From MED-G105 sp038522945 (lineage in GTDB: Bacteria; Pseudomonadota; Alphaproteobacteria; Caulobacterales; Parvularculaceae): a stretch of 64,000 bases of DNA. Positions 53,418 to 62,779 of the stretch are shown here, one piece after another. The translations under genes were made by a program, and so were the position numbers. Every line of letters starts with the position of its first letter. Within the stretch, counting starts at the first letter, position 1. The stretch covers positions 1 to 64,000 of the forward strand of contig JBCBJV010000005.1 in assembly GCA_038522945.1 (NCBI GenBank), written 5' to 3'. The notes below the pieces were generated by a model. It searched no databases. It had not been told where the DNA came from and saw only the letters and a program-made list of their open reading frames with translations.

Positions 53418-54374
53418 ATGCTGGCCACAAATGAATCTGATCGCTCGATCGCAATTTCCGCCCGCGGCCTTGAAAAAACCTATGCCGCCACAAAAAAAGC
53501 GCCCGCCAAACAGGCATTGAAAGGCATCGATCTGGACATCAAGGCCGGGTCGATCTTCGGCCTGCTCGGGCCGAACGGTGCCGGCAAGTCGACCTTTATC
53601 AACATCCTGTCAGGCCTGGTGAACAAGACAGGTGGCAAAGCCACTGTCTGGGGATTTGATCTGGACAAAAACCCACGGCAGGTCCGGGCGGCGATCGGTG
53701 TTGTGCCCCAGGAAATAACCACGGACGTCTTCTTTACGCCAAAGGAGGCCTTGGAGATTCAGGCGGGCCTCTTCGGTGTCCCAAAAGAAATGCGGGACAC
53801 GGATGGTATCCTGAAAGTCCTTGGTCTTTCCGATAAGGCCGATGCTTATGTTCGCCAGCTATCTGGCGGCATGAAGCGGCGCTTGCTGGTGGCCAAAGCT
53901 ATGGTTCACCAGCCACCGGTCCTGATCCTCGATGAACCGACGGCGGGGGTGGATATTGAGCTGCGCAAACAGCTCTGGGAGTATGTCATGGAATTGCACG
54001 CTCAAGGCGTGACGATTGTTCTGACCACGCACTATCTGGAGGAAGCCCAGGAGTTGTGCGACGAAATCGCGATCATTCATGAAGGCAGTGTGGTCGCGTG
54101 CGAGCCGACGGAAAAGCTCATCTCCTCTCTGGACCGCAAAACCCTGATGGTCACGCCAGAGACAGCCCTCGCGACAACGCCGGATCTTTCCCCGTTTACA
54201 GCTGATCTGAAAGACGACGGCCGGCTGGCGATCCCCTACAAGCCAAGTGAAATCAAAGTGGTTGATATCCTCGACAAGCTGTCTGGCGCGGGGGTTTCTG
54301 TCAAAGACATCTCAACCGACGAGGCGGATCTGGAAGATGTGTTCCTGGAAATGACCTATCATTCCGAAGGCTGA
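53418..54374 (+). CDS. ABC-2 transporter ATP-binding protein without adjacent permease
   Basis: 318-residue ATPase of the drug/polysaccharide-type ABC-2 family (YadG/NodI-like). Walker A GPNGAGKST, signature LSGGMKRRLLVAK, Walker B VLILDEPTAGVD and the H-loop LTTHYLEEA are intact. GGAAAG lies upstream of the ATG. No permease gene follows: the next gene is convergent. It may work with a permease encoded elsewhere or with the one at 51396. Confidence 0.88.
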   Translation: MLATNESDRSIAISARGLEKTYAATKKAPAKQALKGIDLDIKAGSIFGLLGPNGAGKSTFINILSGLVNKTGGKATVWGFDLDKNPRQVRAAIGVVPQEITTDVFFTPKEALEIQAGLFGVPKEMRDTDGILKVLGLSDKADAYVRQLSGGMKRRLLVAKAMVHQPPVLILDEPTAGVDIELRKQLWEYVMELHAQGVTIVLTTHYLEEAQELCDEIAIIHEGSVVACEPTEKLISSLDRKTLMVTPETALATTPDLSPFTADLKDDGRLAIPYKPSEIKVVDILDKLSGAGVSVKDISTDEADLEDVFLEMTYHSEG

Positions 54375-54387
54375 TAATACCGGACCG

Positions 54388-55323
54388 TCAGACGTCTGAT
54401 GGTACACTAGCCTCAGCCGGGACCACTTCGTCAGGACTTTCAAGGGGAACCCACGGGCGGCCCGCAGTAACATTCTCCAAGGCATGGGCGCGCAGCGCGT
54501 CGGTGACCTCTTGTGGATCACCTTTTAGATCGTCGGGCTCAATCGGTGCCCCAAAGGTAATGTCGAACTTCTTGCCGCGCTTGTTTAAGAGTTCATTGAA
54601 CAGCGTGATATCGCGGAGTTCCGGGCCGATATTCCTGAACCAATAATAGAGCCAGGAGTTGCGTGACTTGATATTGGCAGGGACGACACGGCAATCATAT
54701 TTGCGCGCCAGGATCGCAATAGAGTTCATCCATTCCTGTTCGGTAAGCACCTTATTGTCGTCCATATACGCCAATCGTCCGGACGGGAACAAAACAACAC
54801 AGCGTCCCCCATCGAAGGCAGCACGGGAGGCAACGAGTGTCTCACGCGAGCGCGCGCGGGTGCGCCTGTCTTCACGCCATTCCACCGGGATCAGGACTTC
54901 TTCAAACCGCTCAGACACGCGCAAAGCATCCCGGTTGGCAAAAAAGGTCATATCCGGACGGTGATCTTTCAGGGCGTCATACATGGCCAGACCGTCGGCA
55001 ATGCCAGTCGGGTGGGTAGATGCGATGAGCACTTTCCCCTCGGTTGGGACATGCTGGAGCCCCTCAACGGTGATGTTGAGGTCAAGCTGACGGCTGACAA
55101 GCTCCATGGCTTCCAGACCTGGCAAACCGACGAGCGCGTCCGCCATTTTCTTGGCGAGCGGTTCCTTCAGGAGCGGATAAAGAACAGCCTTCCAGAGCGG
55201 CCAGGCGCGCGAGGCCACCAGCGTGGGCGCACGCTCTTCGATCAACAGATCGACGATGTGCTTGCCCGCTGGGACTTTCTCCAGCTCGAATTTCGAAGCG
55301 CTCACAACCGACACGTTCTTCAT
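54388..55323 (-). CDS. PlsC-like acyltransferase
   Basis: 311-residue lysophospholipid-type acyltransferase. The acyl-acceptor motif reads STHPTGIADG, a His-x5-Asp variant of the usual HX4D that occurs in a subgroup related to ornithine-lipid synthesis. Other blocks are FFANRDALR, VVLFPSGRLAYMDDNK and ITFGAPIEPDD. The chosen ATG at 55323 is uncertain; GTG at 55344 is possible. Its stop lies in a 20-base palindrome shared with the convergent ABC gene end. Confidence 0.78.
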   Translation of the reverse strand: MKNVSVVSASKFELEKVPAGKHIVDLLIEERAPTLVASRAWPLWKAVLYPLLKEPLAKKMADALVGLPGLEAMELVSRQLDLNITVEGLQHVPTEGKVLIASTHPTGIADGLAMYDALKDHRPDMTFFANRDALRVSERFEEVLIPVEWREDRRTRARSRETLVASRAAFDGGRCVVLFPSGRLAYMDDNKVLTEQEWMNSIAILARKYDCRVVPANIKSRNSWLYYWFRNIGPELRDITLFNELLNKRGKKFDITFGAPIEPDDLKGDPQEVTDALRAHALENVTAGRPWVPLESPDEVVPAEASVPSDV

Positions 55324-55491
55324 TTGCTCAAACTTGCGACACACGTCCTATTTGATTGACCAAAACAGCCTGGCCCAGACCTGAGTAGAAAAAAACCAAA
55401 CCGGACCAGCCCGATTTGGTGAGCCTACCGCTTTTTTCCAGCCCCTTCAAAATTTGGGCCTTCGGCGCCCGCGTCCTGCCACCTGTCTTTG

Positions 55492-56202
55492 TTATCCAAG
55501 CACCGATGCTTGCTTGGCCGTAAGCTGGGTGCAACCATCTTTTGCAAGTGCGAGCAGCGCCATCAGCTGCTCTTCGGAAAACGGCGCGCCCTCGGCGGTC
55601 CCTTGCACTTCAACAATGCCGCCAGAGCCGGTCATGACGAAATTTGCGTCAGTCTCAGCCGATGAGTCCTCTTCATAATCGAGGTCGAGAGCCGGGGCCC
55701 CGTTGACAATGCCGCAGGAAATAGCCGCGACACTGTCAGTGAGCGGGGAATTGGTGATGATGCCGTCCTTCAAGGCCCAATTACAACATTGGGCAAGGGC
55801 CACGTAGGCACCCGTGATGGCCGCCGTGCGGGTACCGCCGTCGGCCTGGATAACATCGCAGTCAATCAGGATTTGGCGCTCGCCGAGCGCCTTTAGGTCG
55901 ACAATCGCTCGCAGGGATCGCCCGATGAGGCGCTGGATTTCCTGGGTGCGCCCGGACTGACCGTTTTTGGCCTCCCGGCGCATCCGGTCGTGGGTAGAGC
56001 GGGGCAGCATGCCGTATTCAGCTGTCACCCATCCACGGCCCTGGCCGCGCAGCCACGGCGGGGTCGTTTCATCCCACGAGGCCGTGCAAAGAACATGGGT
56101 GTCGCCGAAACGGGCAAGGCAGGAGCCTTCGGCGTGCTTCACAAAGCCAGGCTCAAGACTGACTTCACGCATTTCATTAAAGCTGCGGCCGGATGGGCGC
56201 AT
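55492..56202 (-). CDS. rph: Ribonuclease PH
   Basis: Trims tRNA 3' ends phosphorolytically. 236 residues in a single RNase PH domain: WVTAEYGMLPRSTHDR, GRTQEIQRLIGRSLRAIVD, DCDVIQADGGTRTAAITGAY and the C-terminal GTAEGAPFSEEQLMALLALA. GGGAG precedes the ATG. In many alphaproteobacteria rph lies back to back with hrcA; here a 2-kb surface-protein gene separates them. Confidence 0.97.
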   Translation of the reverse strand: MRPSGRSFNEMREVSLEPGFVKHAEGSCLARFGDTHVLCTASWDETTPPWLRGQGRGWVTAEYGMLPRSTHDRMRREAKNGQSGRTQEIQRLIGRSLRAIVDLKALGERQILIDCDVIQADGGTRTAAITGAYVALAQCCNWALKDGIITNSPLTDSVAAISCGIVNGAPALDLDYEEDSSAETDANFVMTGSGGIVEVQGTAEGAPFSEEQLMALLALAKDGCTQLTAKQASVLG

Positions 56203-56304
56203 GAGGCACTCCCTAGAAAGTGTTGATCAATTCATCATGTTGGGCGGGCATTTGACCTGCAGCCCTAGCTGGTGACCCAAAGCTTGTCGAGCCGTTCGGC
56301 CAAG

Positions 56305-58302
56305 TTATTTGATGCGACCGCGAAAGCTCACGCTGAAGTTGGGAGACGGACTGCCCGCAGCCATGGCACCTTTGGGATTAAAACAAATATGAGTAACTGC
56401 GTCGTCATAGGTCCCAACGGGCGTATATCCGCATGCGGCAAAATTCGTCGGTGGCGTTGCCGCATTTGAAAAAGCAACGTCGTTTGCCTCGGTGAATGAA
56501 AGCCCTGCACTCGCCTGAGAGAACGCGATCGGACCGGTTGCAGGCCCCGCGTCATCCACATCGCCGGTGAAAAATTCGATTTCTGATGGCAGATTGTCGA
56601 CGATAAAGATCGAATTCGTGTCTGCAGCCCCATTGCCAATGTTCGATACGGAGATCGTATAGAGAACATCTGCCCCCGGAATAGCAAACCCACCGCCGAC
56701 AACGCTCACCGATTTACTCGCAACCAATGTCGCCGTGCCCGCCGGACAGAAACTGAAATCGTGGACGGATAAGCCTTGCTGGTTCGGATCAGACGGGGCG
56801 CCGGCCCCGGACCGATATCTGATCGTGACAGTGTCAACGCTCGACGTGAACGTAACCGTCATGTTGCCGTTTGCGGACGTCGCAGCGCTATCAGCAATCC
56901 CGATTGCAGAAAATCCGGACGTCGTGTTCGCCACACCACTGGTGAGTATAGGGGCAACCAGGGTGCCACCGACCGATCCCGTAATCTCAACATCATCCAC
57001 AAATACATTGCCCGCGCCGATATCCAAATCGAAAAACGCAAACTGAAGTTCACCAACACCGATGCCCGGCGTTCCGATGGATAGCGTCAACTCAAGGGTT
57101 CTGGAGTTGTCCGGATAATTGACGACCCAAAAAAGGGCGTCCTGTGTCGGGGTTAAGCCGCCGGTCAGAAAGTCTGATGTAACGGGCCCTGTTCCCGCCC
57201 CGACGTCAACAAAAAAACCAGTGTCACCGGAAAACTGGAACGCCAAATTTTCACCGCCTACGGCGTAACTCTGATTGAGCGACCCGACAGGCCAGGCATT
57301 TGTATCCCAGTCCAGAGTTGAAGCGGTCCCGCCACAGCTTAGAGTAGGAGGCACACCTGGCGTGCCACCGGGGTTTATAGAAACACTCGCTGTATCGTCC
57401 TCACCCGGAGAAACCGCTGCATTGTTGGGTGTGGAATCGTCGTCAGGTTGATCGATAGCGACCACTTCGGCGATGTTTACATAATTGCCCGAGCCGTTCA
57501 CCCGCACAGTGATTTCCAGGCTGGCACTAGCTCCCGCTGGCAACGATGTGGGCAGCGTCCATAAGCTAGTCGCTGAATTGTATGCACCTCCTCCGTTATC
57601 GCTCAAAAAAGTAACGCCGGAGGGCAGCACGTCTTCAACAACAACTCCGGTTGCAGTGACCCCGCCTGTGTTGGAAACCGTCAGGGTGTAGACAATATTG
57701 CTGCCTATAGTTGGCGTTGCACTGCTCACAGTCTTGGCAAGCTCCAGGTCAACGCCGGCTTCCGTGAAGAAGAGCGCCGCTTCACGGAACTCGCCATCGT
57801 CCGCTCCCGGGAAGGTGTCGCAGATGGTCAGCGTCCAGGTACCGGCGGCGTTTTCGCCATTGTACGCGGAAAGGGGATTGTCGGGCGCGACTGTGTTGTC
57901 AAAGGGCGTTGCCGCAAGGCTATCATTGCTATTGTGGAACCCGGTATTGATGGTCGTCGCGGCATCATCGTCGAGCAGCACGTTGTAATTATTTCGGTTC
58001 AGGTTTGCCGGGGCCTCAATGATCCTGACCGTGGTGCTTTGCGGCGATGTCAGGTCAACTTGGACGTCCGTCCGCCAAGAGTGCTGAGCGAGAAACCCCA
58101 CATCAAGGTCACCGATGACGAAGCTATCGGCAACACTGATGGTCCGGATCAACGGGCTGGCACACGTGGTGGTGCCATCAATGTCGCCATTGGTGGTGTT
58201 CTGGTAGGGTCCAGCCTGTCCAAAGGCCGGGCCTGCGACCAAAGCTGCAGCACCAAAGAAGGCGGCACTCCGCCGCGATTTATGTCCAATCGACCGGCCC
58301 AT
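56305..58302 (-). CDS. Large secreted protein with P-domain and DUF11 repeats
   Basis: 665-residue exported protein. A signal peptide ends near residue 28 (AFGQ). A proprotein-convertase P/Homo B domain follows (about 40-165: NGDIDGTTTCASPLIRT, NGENAAGTWTLTICD). One DUF11 domain comes next (VDLELAKTVSSATPTIGSNIVYTLTVSN), then a lectin-like region of about 180 residues, then a second DUF11-like domain to the end. No PEP-CTERM, LPXTG or membrane anchor is visible. Role likely surface or extracellular; function not established. Confidence 0.85.
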   Translation of the reverse strand: MGRSIGHKSRRSAAFFGAAALVAGPAFGQAGPYQNTTNGDIDGTTTCASPLIRTISVADSFVIGDLDVGFLAQHSWRTDVQVDLTSPQSTTVRIIEAPANLNRNNYNVLLDDDAATTINTGFHNSNDSLAATPFDNTVAPDNPLSAYNGENAAGTWTLTICDTFPGADDGEFREAALFFTEAGVDLELAKTVSSATPTIGSNIVYTLTVSNTGGVTATGVVVEDVLPSGVTFLSDNGGGAYNSATSLWTLPTSLPAGASASLEITVRVNGSGNYVNIAEVVAIDQPDDDSTPNNAAVSPGEDDTASVSINPGGTPGVPPTLSCGGTASTLDWDTNAWPVGSLNQSYAVGGENLAFQFSGDTGFFVDVGAGTGPVTSDFLTGGLTPTQDALFWVVNYPDNSRTLELTLSIGTPGIGVGELQFAFFDLDIGAGNVFVDDVEITGSVGGTLVAPILTSGVANTTSGFSAIGIADSAATSANGNMTVTFTSSVDTVTIRYRSGAGAPSDPNQQGLSVHDFSFCPAGTATLVASKSVSVVGGGFAIPGADVLYTISVSNIGNGAADTNSIFIVDNLPSEIEFFTGDVDDAGPATGPIAFSQASAGLSFTEANDVAFSNAATPPTNFAACGYTPVGTYDDAVTHICFNPKGAMAAGSPSPNFSVSFRGRIK

Positions 58303-58397
58303 GGAAGAATTGTTTAGTGAAACGCGGTAAACGGCGTTTTAAATGACCGCTGAAGATCCTGTTTACGAATGGGGACGGCTTCCTAAATATAAGTAAT

Positions 58398-59435
58398 ATG
58401 AGCGTATTAAGAGACATCGACGCTCGCTCGCGCGAGGTATTCCGCCAGATCGTGGAAAGCTACCTGGAAACCGGGGAGCCGGTTGGGTCACGGACACTTT
58501 CCCAAAATGACACGCTGAGTGTTTCTGCGGCGACCATCCGCAATGTGATGTCAGACCTAACTGATTTGGGCCTGCTTTATTCGCCACACGTCTCTGCAGG
58601 ACGATTGCCGACGGAAATGGGCTTGCGGCTCTTCGTCGATAGTATGATGCAGATTGGCGACCTCGCCCCGGAAGAACGTCGCGCGCTCGACATTTCGTCC
58701 ACTGACACTGAAGGCAACACGCTTTTGGAACAGGCCGCCGCGCGATTGTCGGGCCTGACCCAGAGCGCCAGCCTCGTTCTGGCACCGAAATCAGAGGCGC
58801 CGTTAAAGCACATTGAGTTTGTTTCCTTGTCACCAGGTCAGGCGCTGGCCGTCTTGGTGTTTGAAGACGGCAAGGTGGAAAACCGGGTGATGGAGACCCC
58901 TGTGGGCTTGCCCCCGGCCTCCCTGATCGCTGCCGGCAACTACCTATCAACACGGCTCCGGGCCAAAACCATCGGGGAAATGCGCGCGGCGATCCTGGGC
59001 GAGCTTCAGTCCAACAAGGCGACCCTCGATGACCTGACTGCCAAGCTCGTGGAAGCAGGGGTTGTGGAATTTTCCGGCGAAGACCGCGCCTCGCTCATTA
59101 TTCGCGGCAGAGGCCGGCTTCTTGACGAGACAGCGGACGAAGACCTGGAGCGGGTTCGGATGCTGTTCGATGATCTGGAACGCAAGCGCGACGTTATCGA
59201 TGTGCTCCAGGCCGCCTCATCTGCCGATGGCGTTCAGGTTTTTATCGGCTCTGAAAATCGGCTGTTTTCGCTCTCTGGGTCGTCGGTCATCGTTGCCCCT
59301 TATCGGGATCAGTCAAATCAGATCGTCGGCGTTCTGGGCGTGATCGGACCAACGCGATTGAATTATGGCCGCGTGGTCCCGATCGTCGACTACACCGCAG
59401 AGGTGGTCTCAAACGTGCTGAGGCGCACCAGCTAA
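58398..59435 (+). CDS. hrcA: Heat-inducible transcription repressor HrcA
   Basis: Represses groE/dnaK-type operons by binding CIRCE elements and is activated by GroEL. 345 residues: N-terminal winged helix (VESYLETGEPVGSRTLS, SAATIRNVMSDLTDLGLLYSPHVSAGRLPTE), a GAF-like core (VSLSPGQALAVLVFEDG) and the C-terminal SSVIVAPYRDQSNQIVGVLGVIGPTRLNYGRVVPIVDY. I do not see a CIRCE element in the 95 bases upstream. grpE follows after 230 bases. Confidence 0.97.
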   Translation: MSVLRDIDARSREVFRQIVESYLETGEPVGSRTLSQNDTLSVSAATIRNVMSDLTDLGLLYSPHVSAGRLPTEMGLRLFVDSMMQIGDLAPEERRALDISSTDTEGNTLLEQAAARLSGLTQSASLVLAPKSEAPLKHIEFVSLSPGQALAVLVFEDGKVENRVMETPVGLPPASLIAAGNYLSTRLRAKTIGEMRAAILGELQSNKATLDDLTAKLVEAGVVEFSGEDRASLIIRGRGRLLDETADEDLERVRMLFDDLERKRDVIDVLQAASSADGVQVFIGSENRLFSLSGSSVIVAPYRDQSNQIVGVLGVIGPTRLNYGRVVPIVDYTAEVVSNVLRRTS

Positions 59436-59665
59436 AGCCGCCAATCATGCCGGAGCGCGTTAACATGGTTGAAATAACCTTGCGTCGCGCGTACATCCCC
59501 GTTCTGGATTCTTGCAGCTCGATAAGGGGCGAGCCGTCATCAGTTGGCGGGATTTAGCCAGCGTATCAACGGGCAGAGGACGGGGCGGTACCGGGCCTCG
59601 ATTAAGCCCAGGCAACGACGCCGCGGAATCACGAGACAAGAACGACGACATCGGTCAGGACTGAA

Positions 59666-60418
59666 ATGAGCGACGAATACGAACCCAATGAAGGCCAGCA
59701 CCCAGGTGCCCCCGAAAACGAGGCCGAGAGTAAGACCCAAAAGGCGGCTCAAGCTGAAGCAGCGGCAAAAGCGAAAGCCGCTTCTCATCCAGTAAACCCG
59801 GCCGCCGGTGACGGCAAAAGTGGTTTCATTGGTGACAAAGAGATCCCGGCTCACTTGAACGAGAACGTCACTTTTGAGGCGGAAATCACCGAGCTGAACG
59901 AGAAAATCATGCGGCTTGCTGCGGAACTTGAAAACACCCGGCGACGCGCGCAGCGGGAAAAAGTCGATGCGAACCGATATGCGATCAACAAGTTTGCCCT
60001 CGATCTCTTGACCGTTGCCGATAATTTTGAGCGCGCCCTCACGGCCGCGCCCGAAGATACATCTGAGATGTCAGCGGATGCCATCCAAGGCCTCGTTATG
60101 GGTGTGCGCATGACCGAGAAAGAGCTCCTGAAGACCTTGGAACGTCACGGCGTTCATCGTATTGGCGGCGTCGGTGAAAAGTTTGACCCTAATCTGCACC
60201 AGGCTGTGGCCCAAGCGCCTGCAGCCGGGATCCCGTCGGGTCACGTGGCGCAAGTTGCCCAAACCGGCTTCACGCTTGGCGAGCGGGTCTTACGGGCGGC
60301 TATGGTCATCGTTTCAACGGGCGAGCCAGCCCCTGCAGCGCCAACGGAAGATGCTCCGCCAACAGATGAAGATGCCGGTGGCGAAACCCCTGGCAGCCAT
60401 GTGGACACAAGCGCTTAG
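59666..60418 (+). CDS. grpE: Nucleotide exchange factor GrpE
   Basis: Exchange factor for DnaK. 250 residues, longer than usual: an acidic/alanine-rich N-terminal extension of about 65 residues, a long coiled coil (about 75-130), then the beta-wing (GVHRIGGVGEKFDPNLHQAVAQ, ...VAQVAQTGFTLGERVLRAAMVIVS) and a low-complexity Pro/Ala/Asp tail of about 30 residues. AGGA lies five bases before the ATG. Its stop overlaps the stop of the convergent crotonase by four bases. Confidence 0.95.
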   Translation: MSDEYEPNEGQHPGAPENEAESKTQKAAQAEAAAKAKAASHPVNPAAGDGKSGFIGDKEIPAHLNENVTFEAEITELNEKIMRLAAELENTRRRAQREKVDANRYAINKFALDLLTVADNFERALTAAPEDTSEMSADAIQGLVMGVRMTEKELLKTLERHGVHRIGGVGEKFDPNLHQAVAQAPAAGIPSGHVAQVAQTGFTLGERVLRAAMVIVSTGEPAPAAPTEDAPPTDEDAGGETPGSHVDTSA

Positions 60419-61263
60419 TTGGTGGGCTTGTTCCCTGTCCAGTCGAAGACACCGCGGTCACGCTCATCGACCGCTTGCTTCCAACCGACTTGTTCCGCAC
60501 GGGTCTTAAAGTTGATCCCCTCCGGGGAATGACGCGTGATACCATCGAAGACGGTTGCCAGCCGCTGAGTTTCATTCAAGCCCATCGCCTCTATCGCTTG
60601 ATTTATCACAAGCTTTTGCATCATTAGCTGGTTGATTGGCACACTGGCCATACGCGCCGCAAACGCTTCAACACGCTCGTCCAGCTGGTCGCGGGGCAAG
60701 GCCTCCAGGACGAGCCCTATGTCGGCTGCTTCCCGGCCGGTGATCTTGTCGCCAGTAAAGAGCATGCGCTTGGCCTTTTCCATGCCCAGGCGGTACACCC
60801 ACATGGCCGTGGTCGGGCACCCCCAGACACGGGCCGGCATATAGCCGATCTCTGCTTCTTCGGCAATCAGCACAAAATCTGCACACAGAGCGATATCTGA
60901 TCCGCCGGCAACCGCATGGCCGTGAACTTTTGCGATGACCGGTTTATGGCAACGGAAGATCGACATGAACTTCTGGGTATTTGACCACATGAAGGCGTAA
61001 TCTTTCATGGGGTCCCAGGGCATCTCCTGAGTCGCCTCGCCATTGCCGTTTCCTTCTGCGTAGTAAGTTAGGTCATAGCCTGCACAAAACGCCGGGCCAT
61101 TGCCGCCTAAAATAACAACGTGCACGTCTTTATCGGCTTCGGCCTCTTTGACCGCCGCCTCAATGAGGCCGGGCAATTCGTCATCAATGGCGTTCATGAC
61201 CTCCGGCCGGTTCAGCGTGATACGCCCGATCCGTCCGGTCTTTTCATAGAGCACTTTGGTCAT
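60415..61263 (-). CDS. Crotonase-fold enoyl-CoA hydratase/isomerase
   Basis: 282-residue crotonase superfamily protein from the ATG at 61263 (GGAGGT upstream). The N-terminal oxyanion loop FCAGYDL and the GGSDIALCADF helix are present. The two catalytic glutamates of classical hydratases appear replaced: the first position is Asp (GGSDIAL), and the FGQPE segment reads IGYMP. An insertion with MPWDPMKDYAFMW follows the oxyanion loop. It may therefore be an isomerase, thioesterase or other crotonase rather than a hydratase. Confidence 0.85.
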   Translation of the reverse strand: MTKVLYEKTGRIGRITLNRPEVMNAIDDELPGLIEAAVKEAEADKDVHVVILGGNGPAFCAGYDLTYYAEGNGNGEATQEMPWDPMKDYAFMWSNTQKFMSIFRCHKPVIAKVHGHAVAGGSDIALCADFVLIAEEAEIGYMPARVWGCPTTAMWVYRLGMEKAKRMLFTGDKITGREAADIGLVLEALPRDQLDERVEAFAARMASVPINQLMMQKLVINQAIEAMGLNETQRLATVFDGITRHSPEGINFKTRAEQVGWKQAVDERDRGVFDWTGNKPTN

Positions 61264-61424
61264 GTTTACCTCCACGGGCCTTCGATGAAATGGCGCCGAC
61301 CATGAACAAACTGACAACCTATGTTGCCGAGAATGAACAAGTTAAGTTCATCTGGTTACCGTCAATAGCATGGGGCGAGGGTAACTCAGTTAGTAAGTTT
61401 GAAGAAGACGCTTGGCGTGACACC

Positions 61425-62693
61425 CTACTCAGCGGCAGCGGTCGTCTTTGACGGACCAGCCCCTGAAAGGGCATCGGCAATGCGGCGGGCAAGTTCCATT
61501 GCCACCTGATCCTTGGACATTTCCGGGATCTCGATTTCATCTTCATCGGTAATGATCGTCACTGCGTTGCGGTCTCCCCCCATGGCGCAATGCTCTCCGG
61601 CGGAAACATCATTAGCGACGATCCAGTCACAGCCCTTGCGGGTGCGCTTGGCCCGCGCGTGGCCCAGGACATCGTCGGTTTCCGCAGCGAAACCAACGAC
61701 CAATTGCGGGCGACCATTCGTCAGGGATGAGATGGTTTTCAGGATATCCGGGTTTTCCGCCAGCGGGATCGCGGACAATCCCCCGCGCTCCTTTTTGATT
61801 TTGTGATCAGTCTCGATCTCGGGGCGATAGTCGGCAACAGCCGCACACATAACCGCACAGTCAACGGGAAGGGTCTTCTCAGTTTCATCCATCATTTGCC
61901 GCGCCGTCTCTATACGGATCGTCTTCACGCCTGCCGGGGGCGCCAAGTCAGTAGGTCCGGAGACGAGCGTGACGTCCGCACCAAGCCGAGCGAGCGCAGA
62001 GGCGATCGCGTAGCCCTGCTTTCCAGAAGAGCGATTGGCAATGTAGCGCACAGGGTCCAACGGCTCATGGGTTGGCCCTGCCGTAACAACAATTCGCCGT
62101 CCACGAAGCACTTGCGCGAGACCGCCGGCAAACCAGGCCTCAATCGCTTCCGCAATAACGTCGGGTTCCGCCATGCGGCCCGGGCCATACTCGCCGCACG
62201 CCATATCGCCCTCGTCAGGCCCGACAATGAGCGCGCCATCCTCTTTAAGCTGACCAAGATTGCGTTGCGTTGCCGGGTGCTCCCACATGCGCACATTCAT
62301 GGCGGGCGCATACATGACCGGCTTGTCCGTTGCCAAAAGCGCCGTTGAGGCCAGATCATTGGCGAGACCGTTGGCTGCTTTGGCCATCAAATCGGCGGTC
62401 GCCGGGGCAACTACCACCAGATCAGCCGAGCGAGACAGCTCAATGTGGCCCATCTCCGCTTCGTCCGTCAGGTCGAACAATTCCCCATATGTCTTGTCAC
62501 CGGTCAGCCCGCTGACGGAAAGGGGGGTGATAAACTCAGTGCCCGCCTTGGTGAGAATCGCTCGGGTCTTGATGCCTTTGGCGGCCAGAGCCCGGATCAG
62601 CAACAAGCTCTTATAGGCAGCGATCCCGCCGCCAATGATAAGCAAGACGCGGCGGTCAGCCGCCGGAGGATGGGAGTCGTTTGCGTGTTCCAT
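61425..62693 (-). CDS. coaBC: CoaBC bifunctional coenzyme A synthesis enzyme
   Basis: Makes and decarboxylates 4'-phosphopantothenoylcysteine. About 422 residues. The N-terminal flavoprotein decarboxylase domain has GGGIAAYK, VVAPATADLMAKAANGLAND, PAMNVRMW and the active-site Cys in DMACGEYGPGRM. The C-terminal ligase domain starts at VVTAGPTHEPLDPVRYIANRSSGKQGYA. I chose the ATG at 62693, with GAGGCG seven bases upstream. It is the downstream gene of the ubiB-unknown-coaBC minus-strand group. Confidence 0.96.
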   Translation of the reverse strand: MEHANDSHPPAADRRVLLIIGGGIAAYKSLLLIRALAAKGIKTRAILTKAGTEFITPLSVSGLTGDKTYGELFDLTDEAEMGHIELSRSADLVVVAPATADLMAKAANGLANDLASTALLATDKPVMYAPAMNVRMWEHPATQRNLGQLKEDGALIVGPDEGDMACGEYGPGRMAEPDVIAEAIEAWFAGGLAQVLRGRRIVVTAGPTHEPLDPVRYIANRSSGKQGYAIASALARLGADVTLVSGPTDLAPPAGVKTIRIETARQMMDETEKTLPVDCAVMCAAVADYRPEIETDHKIKKERGGLSAIPLAENPDILKTISSLTNGRPQLVVGFAAETDDVLGHARAKRTRKGCDWIVANDVSAGEHCAMGGDRNAVTIITDEDEIEIPEMSKDQVAMELARRIADALSGAGPSKTTAAAE

Positions 62694-62779
62694 GGAACGC
62701 CTCAATACGCCGCGACGGGTGGATTGTCACGGGTCGGCGCCATCGCGAGCAAACGGGCGGTGCCTCATGTTCGCAAACC

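Noticed and set aside
54384..54403. 20-base imperfect palindrome centred on GACGTC at the ABC/acyltransferase boundary
   Set aside because: It has no loop and no T-run and overlaps a stop codon, so it is not a convincing terminator or operator.
55328..55534. Short minus-strand frame between rph and the acyltransferase
   Set aside because: Overlaps the rph 3' end and has no coding character.
58303..58397. CIRCE element before hrcA
   Set aside because: I looked for TTAGCACTC-N9-GAGTGCTAA and found nothing similar.
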